Positions 25,178 through 39,300 of a DNA stretch of 64,000 bases are shown here, in pieces. The notes beneath the pieces were generated by a model, which was not told where the DNA came from, made no database searches, and saw only the letters and a program-made list of their open reading frames with translations. The position numbers were made by a program, and so were the translations under genes. Each line of letters starts with the position of its first letter. The first letter of the stretch is position 1. The DNA is from Amblyomma americanum (taxonomy: Eukaryota > Arthropoda > Arachnida > Ixodida > Ixodidae), in the NCBI RefSeq assembly GCF_052857255.1, contig NW_027526659.1, positions 1 through 64,000 of the forward strand. The letters run 5' to 3'.

Positions 25178-28100
25178 GTTTTGTGATTTAGCTCGTTTCA
25201 GTCTAAAACAGCTTGTTTCGTTGTTTTAAGCACGAATACATGCTTTTCGCGCAGTTATAAGAGAAAACGTTTTGACGAGTATCATGTGGACACTTGTAAA
25301 ACCGATGTGTTCAGATTTAGCTCATCTCGGTCTAAAACAGCTTGTTTCGTTGTTTTAAGCACGAATACATGCTTTTCGCGCAGTTATAGAAGAAAACGTT
25401 TTGACGCGTATTAGGGAGACTTGTAAAACCGATGTGTTGTGATTTAGCTCGTTTCGGTCTAAAACAGCTTTTTTCGTTGTATTAAGCAAGAATACATGCT
25501 TTTCGCGCTGTTATAAGAGAAAAAGTTTTGACGCGTGTCACAGGGACACTTGTAAAACCGATGTGTTCAGATTTAGCTCGTTTCGGTCTAAAACAGCTTG
25601 TTTCGTTGGATTAAGCACGAATACATGCTTTTCGCGCAGTTATAAGGAAAAGTTTTGACGCGTATTAGAGACTTGTAAAACCGATGTGTTGTGATTTAGC
25701 TCGTTTCGGTCTAAAACAGCTTGTTTCGTTGTTTTGAGCAAGAATACATGCTTTTCGCGCAGTTATAGAAGAAAAAGTTTTGACGCGTGTCACAGGGACA
25801 CTTGTAAAACCGATGTGTTCAGATATAGCTCGTTTTGGTATAAAACAGCTTGTTTCGTTTTTTTAAGCACGAATACATGCTTTTCGCGCAGTTATAGAAG
25901 AAAACGTTTTGACGCGTTTTAGGGAGACTTGTAAAACCCATGTGTTGTGATTTAGCTCGTTTCGGTCTAAAACAGCTTGTTTCGTTGTATTAAGCACGAA
26001 TACATGCTTTTCGCGCAGTTATAAGAGAAAAAGTTTTGACGCGTATCAGAGGAAAACTTGTAAAACCGATGTGTTGTGATTTAGCTCGTTTCGGTCTAAA
26101 ACAGCTTGTTTCGTTGTATTAAGCAAGAATACATGCTTTTCGCGCTGTTATAAGAGAAAACGTTTTGACGCGTGTCACAGGGACACTTGTAAAACCGATG
26201 TGTTGAGATTTAGCTCGTTTCGGTCTAAAACAGCTTGTTTCGTTGTGTTAAGCAAGAATGCATGATTTTCGCGCTGTTATAAGAAAAAAAGTTTTGACGC
26301 GTGTCACAGGGACACTTGTAAAACCGATGTGTTCAGATTTAGCTCGTTTCGGTCTAAAACAGCTTGTTTCATTGGATTAAGCAAGAATACATGCTTTTCG
26401 CGCAGTTATAAGAGAAAAAGTTTTGACGCGTATCACGTGGATACTTGTAAAACCGATGTGTTCAGATATAGCTCGTTTTGGTATAAAACAACTTGTTTGA
26501 TTGTTTTAAGCACGAATACATGCTTTTCGCGCAGTTATAAGGAAAAGTTTTGACGCGTATTAGAGACTTGTAAAACCGATGTGTTGTGATTTAGCTCGTT
26601 TCAGTCTAAAACAGCTTGTTTCGTTGTTTTAAGCACGAATACATGCTTTTCGCGCAGTTATAAGAGAAAAAGTTTTGACGCGTATCACGTGGATACTTGT
26701 AAAACCGATGTGCTGTGATTTAGATCGTTTCGGTCTAAAACCGCTTGTTTCGATGTTTTAAGCACGAATACATGCTTTTCGCGCAATTATAGAAGAAAAC
26801 GTTTTGACGCGTATTAGGGAGACTTGTAAAACCGATGTGTTGTGATTTAGCTCGTTTCGGTCTAAAACAGCTTGTTTCTTTGCATTAAGCACGAATTCAT
26901 GCTTTTCGCGCAGTTATAACAGAAAAAGTTTTGACGCGTATCAGAGGAAAACTTGTAAAACCGATGTGTTGTGATTTACCTCGTTTCGGTCTAAAACTGC
27001 TTGTTTCGTTGGATTAAGCACGAATACATGCTTTTCGCGCAGTTATAGGAGAAAAAGTTGACGCGTATCACGTGGATACTTGTAAAACCGATGTGTTCAG
27101 ATATAGCTCGTTTTGGTATAAAACAGCTTGTTTCGTTGTTTTAAGCACGAATACATGCTTTTCGCGCAGTTATAGAAGGAAAAGTTTTGACGCGTATTAG
27201 ACACGTAAAACCGATGTTTTGTGATTTAGCTCGTTTCGGTCTAAAACAGCTTGTTTCGTTGTTTTAAGCACGAATACATGCTTTTCGCGCAGTTATAGAA
27301 GAAAACGTTTAGACGCGTATTAGAGAGACTTGTAAAACCGATGTGTTGTGATTTAGCTCGTTTCGGTCTAAAACAGCTTGTTTCGTTGTATTAAGCACGA
27401 ATACATGCTTTTTGCGCAGTTATAAGAGAAAACATTTTGACGCGTATCACATGCACACTTGTAAAACCGATATGTTCAGATCTAGCTCGTTTTGGTCTCA
27501 AACAGCTTGTTTCGTTGTATTAAGCACGAATACATGCTTTTCGCGCAGTTATAAGAGAAAAAGTTTTGACGCGTATCAGAGGAACACTCGTAAATCCAAT
27601 GTGTTGTGATCTAGCTCGTTTCGGTCTAAAACAGCTTGTTTCGTTGGATTAATCACGAATACATGCTTTTCGCGCAGTTATAAGAGAAAAGGTTTTGACG
27701 CGTGTCACAAAGACACTTGTAAAACCGATGTGTTCAGATTTACCTCGTTTCGGTCTAAAACAGCTTGTTTCGTTGGATAAAGCAGGAATACATGCTTTTC
27801 GCGCAGTTATAAGAGAAAAAAATTTTGACGCTTATCACATGGGCACTTGTAAAACCGATGTGTTCAGATCTAGCTCGTTTTGGTCTAAAACAGCTTGTTT
27901 CGTTGTATTAAGCACGAATACAATCTTTTCGCGCAGTTATAAGAGAAAAAGTTTTGACGCGTTTCACATGGAAGCTTTTAAAACCGATGTGTTCAGATTT
28001 AGCTCGTTTCGGTCTAAAACAGCTTGTTTCATTGTATTATACATGCTTTTCACGCAGTTATGAGAGAAAAAGTTTTGACGCGTGTCACAGGGACACTTGT

Positions 28101-30542
28101 AAAACCTATGCGTTCAGATTTAGCTCGTTTCGGTCTAAAACAGCTTGTTTCGTTGTATTAAGCACGAATACATGCTTTTCGCGCAGTTATAAGAGAAAAA
28201 GTTGACGCGTATCACGTGCATACTTGTAAAACCGATGTGTTCAGATATAGCTCGTTTTGGTATAAAGCAGCTTGTTTCGTTGTTTTAAGCACGAATACAT
28301 GCTTTTCGCGCAGTTATAGAAGAAAAAGTTTTGACGCGTAATAGAGGGACACTTGTAAAACCGATGTGTTCAGATTAAGCTCATCTCGGTCTAAAACAGC
28401 TTGTTTCGTTGTTTTAAGCACGAATACATGCTTTTCGCGCAGTTATAAGAGAAAAAGTTTTGACGCGTATCAGAGGAACACTTGTAAAACCGATGTGTTG
28501 TGATTTAGCTCGTTTCGGACTAAAACAACTTGTTTCGTTGCTTTAAGCACGAATACATGCTTTTCGCGCAGTTATAAGAGAAAACGTTTTGACGAGTATC
28601 ATGTGGACACTTGTAAAACCGATCTGTTCAGATTTAGCTCATCTCGGTCTAAAACAGCTTGTTTCGTTGTTTTAAGCACGAATACATGCTTTTCGCGCAG
28701 TTATAGAAGAAAACGTTTTGACGCGTATTAGGGAGACTTGTAAAACCGATGTGTTGTGATTAACCTCGTTTCGGTCTAAAACAGCTTTTTTCGTTGTATT
28801 AAGCAAGAATACATGCTTTTCGCGCTGTTATAAGAGAAAACGTTTTGACGCGTGTCACAGGGACACTTGTAAAACCGATGTGTTCAGATTTAGCTCGTTT
28901 CGGTCTAAAACAGCTTGTTTCGTTGTGTTAAGCAAGAATACATGATTTTCGTGCTGTTATAAGAGAAAAAGTTTTGACGCGTGTCACAGGGACACTTGTA
29001 AAACCGATGTGTTCAGATTTAGCTCGTTTCGGTCTAAAACAGCTTGTTTCGTTGGATTAAGCACGAATACATGCTTTTCGCGCAGTTATAAGAGAAAAAG
29101 TTTTGACGCGTATCACGTGGATTCTTGTAAAACCGATGTGTTCAGATATAGCTCGTTTTGGTATAAAACAGCTTGTTTCGTTGTTTTAAGCACGAATACA
29201 TGCTTTTCGCGCAGTTATAAGGAAAAGTTTTGACGCGTATTAGAGACTTGTAAAACCGATGTGTTGTGATTTAGCTCGTTTCGGTCTAAAACAGCTTGTT
29301 TCGTTGTTTTAAGCAAGAATACATGCTTTTCGCGCAGTTATAGAAGAAAAAGTTTTGACGCGTTTCACAGGGACACTTGTAAAACCGATGTGTTCAGATA
29401 TAGCTCGTTTTGGTATAAAACAGCTTGTTTCGTTGTTTTAAGCAAGAATACATGCTTTTCGCGCAGTTATAGAAGAAAAAGTTTTGACGCGTATTAGAGG
29501 GACACTTGTAAAACCGATGTGTTCAGATTTAGCTCATCTCGGTCTAAAACAGCTTGTTTCGGTGTTTTAAGCCCGAATACATGATTTTCGCGCAGTTATA
29601 AGAGAAAAAGTTTTGACGCGTATCAGAGGAACACTTGTAAAACCGATGTGTTGTGATTTAGCTCGTTTCGGACTAAAACAACTTGTTTCGTTGTTTTAAG
29701 CACGAATACATGCTTTTCGCGCAGTTATAAGAGAAAACGTTTTGACGAGTATCATGTGGACACTTGTAAAACCGATGTGTTCAGATTTAGCTCATCACGG
29801 TCTAAAACAGCTTGTTTCGTTGTTTTAAGCACGAATACATGCTTTTCGCGCAGTTATAGAAGAAAACGTTTTGACGCGTATTAGGGAGACTTGTAAAACC
29901 CATGTGTTGTGATTTAGCTCGTTTCGATCTAAAACAGCTTGTTTCGTTGTATTAAGCACGAATACATGCTTTTCGCGCAGTTATAAGAGAAAAAGTTTTG
30001 ACGCGTATCAGAGGAAAACTTGTAAAACCGATGTGTTTTGATTTAGCTCGTTTCGGTCTAAAACAGCTTGTTTCGTTGTATTAAGCAAGAATACATGCTT
30101 TTCGCGCTGTTATAAGAGAAAACGTTTTGACGCGTGTCACAGGGACACTTGTAAAACCGATGTGTTCAGATTTAGCTCGTTTCGGTCTAAAACAGCTTGT
30201 TTCGTTGTGTTAAGCAAGAATGCATGATTTTCGCGCTGTTATAAGAGAAAAAGTTTTGACGCGTGTCACAGGGACACTTGTAAAACCGATGTGTTCAGAT
30301 TTAGCTCGTTTCGGTCTAAAACAGCTTGTTTCATTGGATTAAGCAAGAATACATGCTTTTCGCGCAGTTATAAGAGAAAAAGTTTTGACGCGTATCACGT
30401 GGATACTTGTAAAACCGATGTGTTCAGATATAGCTCGTTTTGGTATAAAACAACTTGTTTGGTTGTTTTAAGCACGAATACATGCTTTTCGCGCAGTTAT
30501 AAGGAAAAGTTTTGACGCGTATTAGAGACTTGTAAAACCGAT
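25178..30542 (+). repeat. 5365-bp higher-order repeat, unit 2
   Basis: This is the tandem partner of unit 1, one monomer shorter. Private substitutions distinguish it: gatctagctcg near 27611, ggataaagc near 27780, cacgtgcatac near 28220 and gattaacctcg near 28760, where unit 1 has the usual forms. The copies are therefore not a simple duplicated stretch of assembly. The open frame at 27695-28063 exists only because a stop in one monomer is removed by the ggataaagc change. Confidence 0.84.
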
Positions 30543-32712
30543 GTTTTGTGATTTAGCTCGTTTCAGTCTAAAACAGCTTGTTTCGTTGTTTTAAGCACGA
30601 ATACATGCTTTTCGCGCAGTTATAAGAGAAAAAGTTTTGACGCGTATCACGTGGATACTTGTAAAACCAATGTGTTGTGATTTAGCTCGTTTCGGTCTAA
30701 AACCGCTTGTTTCGATTTTTGAAGCACGAATACATGCTTTTCGCGCAATTATAGAAGAAAACGTTTTGACGCGTATTAGGGAGACTTGTAAAACCGATGT
30801 GTTGTGATTTAGCTCGTTTCGGTCTAAAACAGCTTGTTTCTTTGCATTAAGCACGAATTCATGCTTTTCGCGCAGTTATAACAGAAAAAGTTTTGACGCG
30901 TATCAGAGGAAAACTTGTAAAACCGATGTGTTGTGATTTACCTCGTTTCGGTCTAAAACAGCTTGTTTCGTTGGATTAAGCACGAATACATGCTTTTCGC
31001 GCAGTTATAAGAGAAAAAGTTGACGCGTATCACGTGGATACTTGTAAAACCGATGTGTTCAGATATAGCTCGTTTTGGTATAAAGCAGCTTGTTTCGTTG
31101 TTTTAAGCACGAATACATGCTTTTCGCGCAGTTATAGAAGAAAAAGTTTTGACGCGTATTAGAGGGACACTTGAAAAACCGATGTGTTCAGATTTAGCTC
31201 ATCTCGGTCTAAAACAGCTTGTTTCGTTGTTTTAAGCAAGAATACATGCTTTTCGCGCAGTTATAAGAGAAAAAGTTTTGACGCGTATCACGTGGATACT
31301 TGTAAAACCGATGTGTTCAGATATAGCTCGTTTTGGTATAAAACAAATTGTTTGGTTGTTTTAAGCACGAATACATGCTTTTCGCGCAGTTATAGAAGGA
31401 AAAGTTTTGACGCGTATTAGACACGTAAAACCGATGTTTTGTGATTTAGCTCGTTTCGGTCTAAAACAGCTTGTTTCGTTGTTTTAAGCACGAATAAATG
31501 CTTTTCGCGCAGTTATAGAAGAAAAAGTTTAGACGCGTATTAGAGAGACTTGTAAAACCGATGTGTTGTGATTTAGCTCGTTTCAGTCCAAAACAGCTTG
31601 TTTCGTTGTATTAAGCACGAATACTTGCTTTTTGCGCAGTTATAAGAGAAAACGTTTTGACGCCTATGACATGCACATTTGTAAAACCGATACGTTCAGA
31701 TCTAGCTCCTTTTGGTCTAAAACAGCTTGTTTCGTTGTATTAAGCACGAATACATGCTTTTCGCGCAGTTATAAGAGAAAAAGTTTTGACGCGTATCAGA
31801 GGAACACTCGTAAATCCAATGTTTTGTGATTTAGCTCGTTTCGGTCTAAAACAGCTTGTTTCGTTGGATTAAGCAGGAATACATGCTTTTCGCGCAGTTA
31901 TAAGAGAAAAAAATTTTGACGCTTATCACATGGGCACTTGTAAAACCGATGTGTTCAGATCTAGCTCGTTTTGGTCTAAAACAGCTTGTTTCGTTGTATT
32001 AAGCACGAATACAATCTTTTCGCGCAGTTATAAGAGAAAAAGTTTTGACGCGTTTCACATGGAAGCTTTTAAAACCGATGTGTTCAGATTTAGCTCGTTT
32101 CGGTCTAAAACAGCTTGTTTCGTTGTATTATACATGCTTTTCACGCAGTTATGAGAGAAAAAGTTTTGACGCGTGTCACAGGGACACTTGTAAAACCTAT
32201 GTGTTCAGATTTAGCTCGTTTCGGTCTAAAACAGCTTGTTTCGTTGTATTAAGCACGAATACATGCTTTTCGCGCAGTTATAAGAGAAAAAGTTGACGCG
32301 TATCACGTGGATACTTGTAAAACCGATGTGTTCAGATATAGCTCGTTTTGGTATAAAGCAGCTTGTTTCGTTGTTTTAAGCACGAATACATGCTTTTCGC
32401 GCAGTTATAGAAGAAAAAGTTTTGACGCGTATCAGAGGAAAACTTGTAAAACCGATGTGTTGTGATTTACCTCGTTTCGGTCTAAAACAGCTTGTTTCGT
32501 TGGATTAAGCACGAATACATGCTTTTCGCGCAGTTATAAGAGAAAAAGTTGACGCGTATCACGTGGATACTTGTAAAACCGATGTGTTCAGATATAGCTC
32601 GTTTTGGTATAAAGCAGCTTGTTTCGTTGTTTTAAGCACGAATACATGCTTTTCGCGCAGTTATAGAAGAAAAAGTTTTGACGCGTATTAGAGGGACACT
32701 TGTAAAACCGAT
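30543..32712 (+). repeat. Satellite region D, rearranged A-type monomers
   Basis: This begins like the gtttcagtctaaaacag monomer near 1523 and follows block A for a while. It then contains a tandem duplication: about 30905-31420 recurs at 32434-32937 at offset about 1529. The stretch 31632-32296 also resembles 33798-34591 with internal monomer loss. No non-satellite sequence is present. Confidence 0.7.
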
Positions 32713-35700
32713 GTGTTCAGATTTAGCTCATCTCGGTCTAAAACAGCTTGTTTCGTTGTTTTAAGCAAGAATACATGCTTTTCGCGCAGTTATAAGAGAA
32801 AAAGTTTTGACGCGTATCACGTGGATACTTGTAAAACCGATGTGTTCAGATATAGCTCGTTTTGGTATAAAACAACTTGTTTGGTTGTTTTAAGCACGAA
32901 TACATGCTTTTCGCGCAGTTATAAGGAAAAGTTTTGACGCGTATTAGAGACTCGTAAAACCGATGTGTTGTGATTTAGCTCGTTTCAGTCTAAAACAGCT
33001 TGTTTCGTTGTTTTAAGCACGAATACATGCTTTTCGCGCAGTTATAGGAGAAAAAGTTTTGACGCGTATCACGTGGATACTTGTAAAACCGATGTGTTGT
33101 GATTTAGCTCGTTTCGGTCTAAAACCGCTTGTTTCGATGTTTTAAGCACGAATACATGCTTTTCGCGCAATTATAGAAGAAAACGTTTTGACGCGTATTA
33201 GGGAGACTTGTAAAACCGATGTGTTGTGATTTAGCTCGTTTCGGTCTAAAACAGCTTGTTTCTTTGCATTAAGCACGAATTCATGCTTTTCGCGCAGTTA
33301 TAACAGAAAAAGTTTTGACGCGTATCAGAGGAAAACTTGTAAAACCGATGTGTTGTGATTTACCTCGTTTCGGTCTAAAACAGCTTGTTTCGTTGGATTA
33401 AGCACGAATACATGCTTTTCGCGCAGTTATAAGAGGAAAAGTTTTGACGCGTATCACGTGGATACTTGTAAAACCGATGTGTTCAGATATAGCTCGTTTT
33501 GGTATAAAACAGCTTGTTTCGTTGTTTTAAGCACGAATACATGCTTTTCGCGCAGTTATAGAAGGAAAAGTTTTGACGCGTATTAGACACGTAAAACCGA
33601 TGTTTTGTGATTTAGCTCGTTTCGGTCTAAAACAGCTTGTTTCGTTGTTTTAAGCACGAATACATGCTTTTCGCGCAGTTATAGGAGAAAAAGTTTAGAC
33701 GCGTATTAGAGAGACTTGTAAAACCGATGTGTTGTGATTTAGCTCGTTTCAGTCCAAAACAGCTTGTTTCGTTGTATTAAGCACGAATACATGCTTTTTG
33801 CGCAGTTATAAGAGAAAACGTTTTGACGCCTATGACATGCACATTTGTAAAACCGATATGTTCAGATCTAGCTCCTTTTGGTCTAAAACAGCTTGTTTCG
33901 TTGTATTAAGCACGAATACATGCTTTTCGCGCAGTTATAAGAGAAAAAGTTTTGACGCGTATCAGAGGAACACTCGTAAATCCAATGTGTTGTGATTTAG
34001 CTCGTTTCGGTCTAAAACAGCTTGTTTCGTTGGATTAATCACGAATACATGCTTTTCGCGCAGTTATAAGAGAAAAGGTTTTGACGCGTGTCACAAGGAC
34101 ACTTGTAAAACCGATGTGTTCAGATTTACCTCGTTTCGTTCTAAAACAGCTTGTTTCGTTGGCTTAAGCAGGAATACATGCTTTTCGCGCAGTTATAAGA
34201 GAAAAAAATTTTGACGCTTATCACATGGGCACTTGTAAAACCGATGTGTTCAGATCTAGCTCGTTTTGGTCTAAAACAGCTTGTTTCGTTGTATTAAGCA
34301 CGAATACAATCTTTTCGCGCAGTTATAAGAGAAAAAGTTTTGACGCGTTTCACATGGAAGCTTTTAAAACCGATGTGTTCAGATTTAGCTCGTTTCGGTC
34401 TAAAACAGCTTGTTTCGTTGTATTATACATGCTTTTCACGCAGTTATGAGAGAAAAAGTTTTGACGCGTGTCACAGGGACACTTGTAAAACCTATGCGTT
34501 CAGATTTAGCTCGTTTCGGTCTAAAACAGCTTGTTTCGTTGTATTAAGCACGAATACATGCTTTTCGCGCAGTTATAAGAGAAAAAGTTGACGCGTATCA
34601 CGTGGATACTTGTAAAACCGATGTGTTCAGATATAGCTCGTTTTGGTGTAAAGCAGCTTGTTTCGTTGTTTTAAGCACGAATACATGCTTTTCGCGCAGT
34701 TATAGAAGAAAAAGTTTTGACGCGTATTAGAGGGACACTTGTAAAACCGATGTGTTCAGATTAAGCTCATCTCGGTCTAAAACAGCTTGTTTCGTTGTTT
34801 TAAGCACGAATACATGCTTTTCGCGCAGTTATACGAGAAAAAGTTTTGACGCGTATCAGAGGAACACTTGTAAAACCGATGTGTTGTGATTTAGCTCGTT
34901 TCGGACTAAAACAACTTGTTTCGTTGTTTTAAGCACGAATACATGCTTTTCGCGCAGTTATAAGAGAAAACGTTTTGACGAGTATCATGTGGACACTTGT
35001 AAAACCGATGTGTTCAGATTTAGCTCATCTCGGTCTAAAACAGCTTGTTTCGTTGTTTTAAGCACGAATACATGCTTTTCGCGCAGTTATAGAAGAAAAC
35101 GTTTTGACGCGTATTAGGGAGACTTGTAAAACCGATGTGTTGTGATTTAGCTCGTTTCGGTCTAAAACAGCTTTTTTCGTTGTATTAAGCAAGAATACAT
35201 GCTTTTCGCGCTGTTATAAGAGAAAACGTTTTGACGCGTGTCACAGGGACACTTGTAAAACCGATGTGTTCAGATTTAGCTCGTTTCGGTCTAAAACAGC
35301 TTGTTTCGTTGTGTTAAGCATGAATACATGATTTTCGTGCTGTTATAAGAGAAAAAGTTTTGACGCGTGTCACAGGGACACTTGTAAAACCGATGTGTTC
35401 AGATTTAGCTCGTTTCGGTCTAAAACAGCTTGTTTCGTTGGATTAAGCACGAATACATGCTTTTCGCGCAGTTATAAGAGAAAAAGTTTTGACGCGTATC
35501 ACGTGGATACTTGTAAAACCGATGTGTTCAGATATAGCTCGTTTTGGTATAAAACAGCTTGTTTCGTTGTTTTAAGCACCAATACATGCTTTTCGCGCAG
35601 TTATAAGGAAAAGTTTTGACGCGTATTAGAGACTTGTAAAACCGATGTGTTGTGATTTAGCTCGTTTCGGTCTAAAACAGCTTGTTTCGTTGTTTTAAGC

Positions 35701-36310
35701 AAGAATACATGCTTTTCGCGCAGTTATAGAAGAAAAAGTTTTGACGCGTGTCACAGGGACACTTGTAAAACCGAGGTGTTCAGGTATAGCTCGTTTTGGT
35801 ATAAAACAGCTTGTTTCGTTGTTTTAAGCACGAATACATGCTTTTCGCGCAGTTATAGAAGAAAAAGTTTTGACGCGTATTAGAGGGACACTTGTAAAAC
35901 CGATGTGTTCAGATTTAGCTCATCTCGGTCTAAAACAGCTTGTTTCGTTGTTTTAAGCCCGAATACATGATTTTTGCGCAGTTATAAGAGAAAAAGTTTT
36001 GACGCGTATCAGAGGAACACTTGTAAAACCGATGTGTTGTGATTTAGCTCGTTTCGGACTAAAACAACTTGTTTCGTTGTTTTAACATGAATACATGCTT
36101 TTCGCGCAGTTATAAGAGAAAACGTTTTGACGAGTATCATGTGGACACTTGTAAAACCGATGTGTTCAGATTTAGCTCATCACGGTCTAAAACAGCTTGT
36201 TTCGTTGTTTTAAGCACGAATACATGCTTTTCGCGCAGTTATAGAAGAAAACGTTTTGACGCGTATTAGGGAGACTTGTAAAACCCATGTGTTGTGATTT
36301 AGCTCGTTTC
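32713..36310 (+). repeat. Diverged copy of block A
   Basis: This aligns with about 1281-4880 at an offset close to 31434 (2364 to 33798, 2791 to 34225, 3961 to 35395). It has more scattered substitutions than the copy at 19684. Agreement ends around 36310, where block A continues with gatctaaaac and this region has ggtctaaaacagctttttt. Confidence 0.75.
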
Positions 36311-39300
36311 GGTCTAAAACAGCTTTTTTCGTTGTATTAAGCAAGAATACATGCTTTTCGCGCTGTTATAAGAGAAAACGTTTTGACGCGTGTCACAGGG
36401 ACACTTGTAAAACCGATGTGTTCAGATTTAGCTCGTTTCGGTCTTAAACAGCTTGTTTCGTTGTGTTAAGCAAGAATACATGATTTTCGTGCTGTTATGA
36501 GAAAAAGTTTTGACGCGTGTCACAGGGACACTTGTAAAACCGATGTGTTCAGATTTAGCTCGTTTCGGTCTAAAACAGCTTGTTTCGTTGGATTAAGCAC
36601 GAATACATGCTTTTCGCGCAGTTATAAGAGAAAAAGATTTGACGCGTATCACGTGGATACTTGTAAAACCGATGTGTTCAGATATAGCTCGTTTTGGTAT
36701 AAAACAGCTTGTTTCGTTGTTTTAAGCACGAATACATGCTTTTCGCGCAGTTATAAGGAAAAGTTTTGACGCGTATTAGAGACTTGTAAAACCGATGTGT
36801 TGTGATTTAGCTCGTTTCGGTCTAAAACAGCTTGTTTCGTTGTTTTAGGCAAGAATACATGCTTTTCGCGCAGTTATAGAAGAAAACGTTTTGATGCGTA
36901 TTAGAGAGACGTAAAACCGGTGTTGTGATTTGGCTCGTTTCGGTCTAAAACCGCTTGTTTCGATGTTTTAGGCACGAATACATGCTTTTCGCGCAGTTAT
37001 AGAAGAAAACGTTTTGACGCGTATTAGGGAGACTTGTAAAACCGATGTGTTGTGATTTAGCTCGTTTCGGTCTAAAACAGCTTGTTTCGTTGTATTAAGC
37101 ACGAATACATGCTTTTCGCGCAGTTATAAGAGAAAAAGTTTTGACGCGTATCAGAGGAAAACTTGTAAAGCCGATGTGTTGTGATTTACCTCGTTTCGGT
37201 CTAAAACAGCTTGTTTCGTTGGATTAAGCACCAATACATGCTTTTCGCGCAGTTTTAAGAGAAAAACTTTCGACGCGTATCACGTGGATACTTGTAAAAC
37301 CGATATGTTCAGATATAGCTCGTTTTGGTATAAAACAGCTTGTTTCGTTGTTTTAGGCACGAATACATGCTTTTCGCGCAGTTATAGAAGGAAATGTTTT
37401 GACGCGTATTAGAGACGTAAAACCGATGTGTTGTGATTTAGCTCGTTTCGGTCTAAAACAGCTTGTTTCGTTGTTTTAAGCACGAATACATGCTTTTCGC
37501 GCAGTTATAGAAGAAAAAGCTTTGACGCTTATTAGAGAGACTTGTAAAACCGATGTGTTGTGATTTAGCTCGTTTCAGTCCAATACAGCTTGTTTCGTTG
37601 TATTAAGCACGAATACATGCTTTTTGCGCAGTTATAAGAGAAAACGTTTTGACGCCTATCACATGCACACTTGTAAAACCGATATGTTCAGATCTAGCTC
37701 GTTTTGGTCTAAAACAGCTTGTTTCGTTGTATTAAGCACGAATACATGCTTTTCGCGAAGTTATAAGAGAAAAAGTTTTGACGCGTCAGAGGAAAACTTG
37801 TAAAATCGATGTGTTGTGATTTGGCTCGTTTCGGTCTAAAACAGCTTGTTTCGTTGTATTAAGCACGAATACATGCTTTTTGCGCAGTTATAAGAGAAAA
37901 CTTTTTGACGCGTATCACATGCACACTTGTAAAACCGATATGTTCAGATCTAGCTCGTTTTGGTCTAAAACAGCTTGTTTCGTTGTATTAGGCACGAATA
38001 CATGCTTTTCGCGCAGTTATAAAAGAAAAAGATTTGACGCGTATCAGAGGAACACTCGTAAATCCAATATGTTGTGATTTAGCTCGTTTCGGTCTAAAAC
38101 AGCTTGTTTCGTTGGATTAATCACGAATACAATCTTTTCGCGCAGTTATAAGAGAAAAAGTTTTGACGCGTTTCACAAGGACGCTTTTAAAACCGTTGTG
38201 TTCAGATTTAGCTCGTTTCGGTCTAAAACAGCTTGTTTCGTTGTATTATACATGCTTTTCACGCAGTTATGAGAGAAAAAGTTTTGACGAGTGTCACAGG
38301 GACACTTGTAAAACCTATGCGTTCAGATTTAGCTCATCTCGGTCTAAAACAGCTTGTTTCGTTGCTTTAAGCACGAATACATGCTTTTCGCGCAGTTATA
38401 GAAGAAAACGTTTTGACGCGTATTAGGGAGACTTGTAAAACCGATGTGTTGTGATTTAGCTCGTTTCGGTCTAAAACAGCTTGTTTCGTTGTATTAAGCA
38501 CGAATACATGCTTTTCGCGCAGATATAAGAGAAAAAGTTTTGACGCGTATCAGAGGAAAACTTGTAAAACCGATGTGTTGTGATTTAGCTCGTTTCGGTC
38601 TAAAACAGGTTGTTTCGTTGTATTAAGCAAGAATACATGCTTTTCGCGCTGTTATAAGAGAAAACGTTTTGACGCGTGTCACAAGGACACATTTAAAACC
38701 GATGTGTTCAGATTTAGCTCGTTTCGGTCTAAAACAGCTTGTTTCGATGTGTTAAGCAAGAATACATGATTTTCGCGCTGTTATAAGAGAAAAAGTTTTG
38801 ACGCGTGTCACAGGGACATTTGTAAAACCGATGTGTTCAGATTTAGCTCATTTCGGTCTAAAACAGCTTGTTTCGTTGGATTAAGCACGAATACATGCTT
38901 TTCGCGCAGTTATAAGAGAAAAAGTTTTGCGTATCACGTGGATACTTGTAAAACCGATGTGTTCAGATATAGCTCGTTTTGGTATAAAACAGCTTGTTTC
39001 GTTGTTTTAAGCAAGAATACATGCTTTTCGCGCAGTTATAAGGAAAAGTTTTGACGCGTATTAGAGACTTGTAAAACCGATGTGTTGTGATTTAGCTCGT
39101 TTCGGTCTAAAACAGCTTGTTTCGTTGTTTTAAGCACGAATACATGCTTTTCGCGCAGTTATAGAAGAAAAAATTTTGACGCGTATTAGAGAGACGTAAA
39201 ACCGATGTGTTGTGATTTAGCTCGTTTCGGTCTAAAACCGCTTGTTTCGATGTTTTAGGCACGAATACATGCTTTTCGCGCAGTTATAGAAGAAAATTTT

